Source: Argentina anserina (lineage: Eukaryota > Streptophyta > Magnoliopsida > Rosales > Rosaceae). Taken from it: 64,000 nt of DNA. The stretch covers positions 5,345,001 to 5,409,000 of the forward strand of contig NC_065875.1 in the NCBI RefSeq assembly GCF_933775445.1, given 5' to 3'. The translations under genes and the position numbers were made by a program. Below, in pieces: positions 57,090 through 64,000 of this stretch. Below the pieces are notes generated by a model that saw only the letters and a list, made by a program, of their open reading frames with translations, did not search any database and was not told the DNA's origin. Position 1 is the first letter of the stretch. Every line of letters starts with the position of its first letter.

Positions 57090-58369
57090 GTAGTGTCAGT
57101 TTACACCATTGATGTTGAAGATTGGAGACATCATTTTATCAACTATCTTGAGCACAACAAGCTTCCTGAAGATTCAAAGCAAATATGGAGTATCAAGCGG
57201 CGAGCACCACGCTTCCTCTACTACAAAGAAACTTTATATCAGAGGCCATTTGACGAATTACTCCTTCGATGCTTGGGAAAAGATGAAGCGGTCAAAGCCA
57301 TGGAAGAGATTCATTTTGGAGTGTGTGGAGTGCATCAGTCAGGACTAAAATTACATTTTCAAGTAAGACGACTAGGGTATTATTGGCCCACCATGGTCAA
57401 GGATTGTATGGAGTATGTACAAAAATACTAAGCTTGTCAGTTTCATGCCAACTTTATTCATCAGCCACTTGAGCCGTTGCATCTGACAATTGCTTCGCAC
57501 TCATTCGATGTCTGGGGAATGAATGTAATCAGACTCATCACTCTGAAATCATCGGCTAGTCATATGTACATTCTGGCAGTCATAGATTCCTTCTCAAAAT
57601 GAGCAGAGGCGATACCGCTCAAAGAAATACAGAAAGAAAATGTTGTGGACTTCATTACGGGAAGCATTATACAACGCTATGGTATACCACGGTGCATCAT
57701 CACATACAACGCCAAGTATTTCTTGAATACCGCAACAAAAAAATTGAGCAAGAAATTCCACTTCAAGCTTCACTTATCTTCGATGTAAACGCTCCGGCAA
57801 ATGGTTTGGCAGAAGTATTCAATAAAACGCTTTGTAACATTCTGAAGAAAACTATCAGCAAGAAGCAGAGGGATTGGCCTGAGAAATTGGGCGAAGCTCT
57901 CTGGGCTTATAGAACGACGTATCAGACAGCCACAAATGCTACACCTTATTCTCTCATCTTTGGTGTCGAAGCCGTGTTACCATTAGCGAAAGAAATTTCG
58001 TCATTGAGAATTGCTTTGTAAGAAGATCTCATAAATGAGTAAAATGTCAAGTTGCGCCTTCAATAGTTAGAAGCTTTGGACGAGAAGAGGCTTGATGCAC
58101 AACAACACCTGGAATGCTACCAAGCTCGGATGTCACACGCCTTCAACAAAGGTGTTCGACCACGGTCATTTCAAGTTGATGATTTAGTTCTCGCTGTTTG
58201 AAGACCCATCATTATGACGCACAAGATTGGCCCCAAATTCAAGTCAAAGTGGGATGGTTCTTACGTCGTCAGAGAAGTATACATAAATGGAGCTTACAAA
58301 ATTGTGGCGGAAGACGGTTTGAGGATCGGTCTCATTAACAGCAAATTCTTGAAGAAGTACCATGCTTGA
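57090..58369 (+). pseudogene. Gypsy integrase, broken
   Basis: The frame at 57093-57431 gives KRRAPRFLYYKETLYQRPFD and HFGVCGVHQSGLKLHFQVRR, LGYYWPTMVKDC, the zinc-binding N-terminal part. After a TAA the core reads FDVWGMNVIRLITLKSSASH, YILAVIDSFSK and GIPRCIITYNAKYF. Here Asn is read where the family usually has Asp (D-N-A/G). The end (NDLINE... to KFKSKWDGSYVVREV) resembles 21926-22370. At least three stops or frame changes are present. The TGA at 58198-58200 interrupts the C-terminal domain, which ends at a TGA near 58367. Confidence 0.85.
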
Positions 58370-58379
58370 AAACATCAAA

Positions 58380-58500
58380 GTATGCTCCAAGTCTGCACGA
58401 GCCTAAACTGCACAAGACATAAAAAAAGAACAAAACAAAACAAAAATGCTCAACGTCTGCATGAGCTTAAACTGCACAAGGCCCCAAAAAAACAAAAAAA
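58380..58500 (+). repeat. Two-unit version of the 3' minisatellite
   Basis: The phrase tgctccaagtctgcacgagcctaaactgcac and a second diverged unit tgctcaacgtctgcatgagc are the counterpart of the expanded array at 21605-21915. Confidence 0.85.
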
Positions 58501-58828
58501 CCATTGAACTACGTGATGATATGATTCATTCTTTAGAATGATACGTAGACAGCTTGAGAATAACAATCTTAAGTTCAGTCACATCAAAATAAAAATAAGG
58601 GTCTGTCCATCAAATGATAAAACAAATTCTTGTTTCGCTGATAGTAAATTGAATTTCAAAATCGACTTATTACAAGATGATTGAAAAAAAAGAGCAAGTC
58701 TTGATCATTCAAGTCAGCTATCACATCCAGGTTAAACCATTGAAGCTACTACAATGTTCTTCAAAACTGGCTCATAACTTCTTTGTCTCTTCAATCTTGG
58801 TCGCAGTCAGTTCCGGAATCTCTCGGAT

Positions 58829-61800
58829 TTAACACTTCTTCTGTTTTAGATTAACAAGTCTTGCATCGTGAAGAAAAATGTCTGCATCTAGCGAGTCCAA
58901 CGTCTGCTCTAGCTTCTGTTGTTCTTTCTTCAAGTTCTCGAGGGACTCAAGCGTAGATTGACACTGATCAAAAGTATTTTGTCGAATTTCTTGGGCTGTT
59001 GTGATTTCAGACTCTCTCTGCCAATTTTTGGGCACTTGTGCCCATAGCGCATTTATGAGTGCATGCAAATCTTGTCGAGTCATATAGGGTAGCGCTCGTC
59101 ATCAACTGCTCGAATTTGTATTTTATTGTTGATCGGTCGGCTTCATATTTGCTAAGTTCATTTGTCAACATATCATGCTCATTCTTCCCAGCAATAATCA
59201 TCTTCAGAGAATACGTTGCTATCAGGCCTTCTATCTTTGCACAAACTTCCGCAGCTGCTCGCATGCGGATATCGTGGAGCCATTGACTTGTATCCACTAT
59301 CTCAATATCGCACACAGAAACTTCATGAAATAATATTCTTTCTGAAGGCTTTGTACTTCCCGTGACCATGGACAAACCTGCATATATGAGGGTGAAAAAA
59401 ATAAGCATAAATTATTGAAGAAATATGGGAAAATAATATATAAATATATTCGCGTGTACCTCTCTCGTCAACTAGTTGTGGTTCACTCTCCTCTCGCCGT
59501 ACTTCTTTTTCTGGGAGAGTGTTAGCTGCGCACTTCTCAAAAGGAAATTGAATGTCGTCACATGAGCAGACGTCATCGAAATAACTGATATCTTCAAGCT
59601 GGGAGGAACAAAATTGGATCAAGTCGACAATAACTGAACTGTTGGATGTAATACATTCAACATAAAAAAATGAGACAAGTACAAAAGGAAAATAAATAAA
59701 TACAAAAATTTTTTAGGTGAATACCTCAACGTGCGCGGGCACGATTTTTGAAGAACCAGGAATATCCCCAAGAAAATTGCCAGCAAGATCGAAATTGGCA
59801 TTGGGATTGTAGTAAATAGAGCCAAGATCAGCATCATCCCTCTTTTGACGTTTGAAGTGCACATCACTATGAGTACTACTGCTGCTTCTGCTATACCTTC
59901 TGGATGTAGCAACCTTCTCCTTCGACTTAGGGCGAAAATCTGATGAATCTCCGATTCCTTCTAAAATTGGAGGAGGTGGAACCTGATAGTTATCAACCGG
60001 GGCCAAAGCTTCTGCGGAAACCAAAATTTGAAGAGGAGTTGTCGCACGATCGGATCCTTTAGCTTTTGGAGGCTCTTGTTGTGGCAAATTCACAATAGTT
60101 ATCTTCATAGGCTTCTTGAAAGCATGGTGATGAACTTTGAACCATCATTGGATGTAGTCCTGAGTAACCATAAACTTTGTGATGTCGCTTTTCATAGGCA
60201 GGATTGCCTCACCCTTTGTGTCAAGCTTCGTCAAACTATCCCAAAACGAGTATGTCCGAACCAAAGTTACGGGTCGACGATCTCTTTGGGAACCTCTGGG
60301 AACACCCTGAACATATCTGAATTGTCGGCTGAATCGTTGAGGACTATAGGGTTCGACTACTCGCCAACTATCTTGCCGTAAGAAAACAAATCCGGAGAGA
60401 TGACTAATGTGATAGGCAGAATCTGAATGAGGGGCTCCGTTGGTGTCAACGATCAGTTTGTGTACACTTGGAACTTTGGAAATCGTTCCATTTGCACATC
60501 ATCACAAGTAGTAAACAAGGAACGGGCATGCCCATCCTCGAAATGTTTTGCCGAAAATTCCCCTGAAATATGGACTATTAAGGGCCTGAAGCGTTTTGGA
60601 TGTCGAGAGAAGAAATGGTTTTAAATACGGGTACTATACTTCAAGTAGGAGATGGCATTGCTTGTATTTATGGTCTTGATGAAGTAATGGCAGGTGAATT
60701 AGTAGAATTGGAAAAGGGTACGATAGGAATTGCTCTGAATTTGAAATCAAACAATGTTGGTGTTGTATTAATGGGTGACGGTTTGATGATACAAAAGGGG
60801 AGTTCTGTAAAAGCAACGGGAAGAATTGCTCAGATCTCAGTAAGTGAGGCGTTTTAGGTCGTGTTGTAAATGCACTGGCTAAACCTATCGATGGGTGCCG
60901 AAATACTCGCCCAACCACCCATACAAGTAACGAAAATGAAGCGCAATTGGACAGCTTCCTGAATCATTAGAGACAGATATGGCATTCAAACCCTGATATA
61001 TATTTGCCAATATGGGAACCACCAGAAAATATTTTTGACCTCGGGACATTCTATGAGTAATCTTAAAAACTCCCGGACGAATAAAACCTGCATCATTATT
61101 CGGGAATGCGAATAAACAAAGCCAACACGCATAAAAGGCAGAGAGGTAAACAGATTCCAGGCTTGCTTCTTCTACGCGAATTGTGAAAGGTCTTCCGGAG
61201 TTCGTTGACGAATCCCCGGAATGGCGCCAGATGGATTGTGAGTACTAGCGGGCGCGTCCTTCTTATTTTGTGTACTCTTGGTGGGAAGTCTCTTGTATCT
61301 CATCTGGCCTTTGTACCAATACCGTATCCACGTAGTTATCTTCACGTTGCTAGCTCTCTCTCTTGCACAATCTATGATAAGCAAGAAACAAATAACGACA
61401 GCTTTTGGGGATGCGAGGCTCTCATTCTTTACTCATTGCAGAAAACTCATCAATGGGTGGAATGACTTCGTCATAAAACCTTCTAACGATAGGGAAGCCT
61501 CCAATATGCTCAAGGTTCAAAATAGATATAGACATCTCCCTTTGCGATGTGTGCATAGTGTTTGTAGCAGGGCACCAATATTCACAAAAAGCTCGCACAA
61601 TGGGAGCAACACGATCATAGCTGAATAATGACACAAACACTGCTCGATAGAGGCCCGTCTTTTTGATGTGGTCTTTGTTTCGGCTTAATACATATTATAC
61701 CCACTCCCAGTAGCACTTTGTATAGGTAAAGTCGCCGGTAGTTCGAAACGCACCCCATCGCACATAGTTGTTGGATAAAGAGTCGTTAAGAAGCTTGAAT

Positions 61801-62084
61801 AACACCTTAGGAGTATCTTTGTCACGATGTACATACTTCAACATCAAAACGTCTGAACTTAGCTCCTCGTTGCCTGACTTGAGTGGTTAGAAGCTGGCTA
61901 CTTGGCAATTCACTGCGTAAGTCCACTGCGAGACGGGAGTTGAGCTGCCATAGAATGGGGCTCTAAAGGCGAATGACCCAGTGAGAGAGGGATATACAGA
62001 TAAGGTGGTGCCATCTTGTTGCTCATCTTCAACATAGTCGAGGATAGTAATCGTCCCGTCCTTGAAACTCCTGAAAGCCGCCAT
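58829..62084 (-). pseudogene. Antisense gene of the Tat element: plant-mobile-domain-type protein, broken
   Basis: Read against the element's sense strand. The start is at 62084 (MAAFRSFKDGTITILDYVED), with TGSFAFRAPFYGSSTPVSQW, then a TAA near 61884. It continues with FVSLFSYDRVAPIVRAFCEY, SISILNLEHIGGFPIVRRFY and ITTWIRYWYKGQMRYKRLP. Near 61170-60960 come CWLCLFAFPNNDAGFIRPGV and GWLGEYFGTH. After the plastid insert, HISGEFSAKHFEDGHARSLF is read. The C-terminal half has a Ser/Arg-rich region (SRRYSRSSSSTHSD, 59713-60108) and a coiled coil (ESLENLKKEQQKLEQTLDSL, 58829-59083). This is the retroelement-linked plant mobile domain (aminotransferase-like) type. Function unknown. Introns may explain some gaps, but in-frame stops show decay. 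Confidence 0.75.
60604..60893 (+). pseudogene. atpA: Plastid atpA fragment (nuclear plastid DNA, NUPT)
   Basis: atpA encodes the alpha subunit of the chloroplast ATP synthase F1 part. The frame reads [60 protein letters not shown] and [15 protein letters not shown], then, after a one-base deletion, [18 protein letters not shown] sequence. It corresponds to about 95 residues near the N-terminal beta-barrel; the nucleotide-binding domain is absent. Changes such as E to K in the EKGT and QKGS phrases and the frame loss show that it is a nuclear relic. Its edges fall between antisense-gene phrases GEYFGTH and HISGEF, so it was inserted into the retroelement. Mitochondrial atp1 is excluded by the wording GDGLMIQ. 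Confidence 0.93.
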
Positions 62085-62309
62085 GCTGAATGTGATGTGT
62101 AAAGCTTAAAACGCTTTTATTGAGTGTTGTCAAGTCTATGAAATGAGAGCAGTCAAACGATTAAGTCATTTACGTTCTTCAAATCCGCTAGAAATCAACG
62201 TGTTTCGAAAGCAGTCAAATGGCTAGATTGACCGCGACTCTCAAATTGTTATCAAAATTATACAAAAAAATATTTTTAAAAAAGAAGATCAAAATCAGAC
62301 CATAATACT

Positions 62310-64000
<1,691 letters not shown>

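Noticed and set aside
60600..60857. atpA as a working gene or as plastid contamination
   Set aside because: The fragment is short, frame-shifted and substituted, and both sides join retroelement sequence, so it is a nuclear insertion.

Overview
The window looks like eudicot plant nuclear DNA, probably Rosaceae. That guess rests on the style of the repeats and on an F-box pseudogene of the At5g07610-like type; it is inference and not proven. The evidence for a plant nuclear genome is direct: an intron-bearing CPSF73-I gene, F-box and FAR1-type relics, plant hAT, Copia, Ty3/Gypsy (Tat-type) and LINE elements, AT-rich intergenic DNA, and a plastid DNA insertion. Only two genes look intact. One is the minus-strand CPSF73-I gene (27785-31337, four exons, 693 codons). 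The other is a 70-residue double-CxxC protein (45034-45246, minus). Nearly everything else is transposable-element DNA in layers.

Layout. 1-3806: AT-rich DNA with a long (AG)n tract. 3815-8414: a 4.6 kb non-autonomous hAT element with perfect 12-bp inverted ends and a perfect 8-bp target duplication; its interior is a tandem array of about eight ~505-bp foldback-like monomers. 8785-9999: F-box pseudogene with a 21-G run. 10176-10713: a 538-bp hAT MITE with perfect 8-bp target duplication. 10862-11195: foldback MITE. 14825-15690: FAR1/MULE-type pseudogene. 15986-17330: start of an LTR element (LTR, primer-binding site, gag) cut by a 480-bp MITE carrying two tRNA-like repeats. 17989-25703: a minus-strand Tat-type Gypsy element with paired 994-bp LTRs; it is a deletion derivative that keeps a long gag ORF but has lost protease, RT and most of integrase. 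It is flanked on both sides by the same 443-bp sequence, which behaves like a very long target duplication.

26256-27784 is AT-rich DNA, followed by CPSF73-I. 32037-36264 is a damaged Copia element with a 5-bp target duplication. 37394-40505 is a non-coding solo-LTR-like element holding a second member of its family (38023-39592). 42653-44450 is a LINE 3' end with a 14-bp target duplication. 45034-45246 is the small zinc-ribbon-like gene. 47289-47676 is a long-TIR foldback MITE.

48530-about 62310 is a second, plus-strand Tat element. It has a truncated LTR, broken gag, protease, RT, two RNase H segments and integrase, and then a long antisense pseudogene (58829-62084) of the retroelement-associated plant-mobile-domain type. 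A third member of the solo-LTR family (51364-53624) sits in its protease, and a ~290-bp plastid atpA fragment (60604-60893) sits in its antisense gene. The window ends in AT-rich DNA with an unrecognised ORF and a diverged relic of the 505-bp monomer near 63735-63930.

The two Tat copies explain each other. The larger copy supplies the sequence missing from the smaller one, so deletion junctions can be read by eye in gag/pol and in the antisense gene. Coordinates of element ends come from reading terminal repeats and target duplications; percentages are counts by eye.
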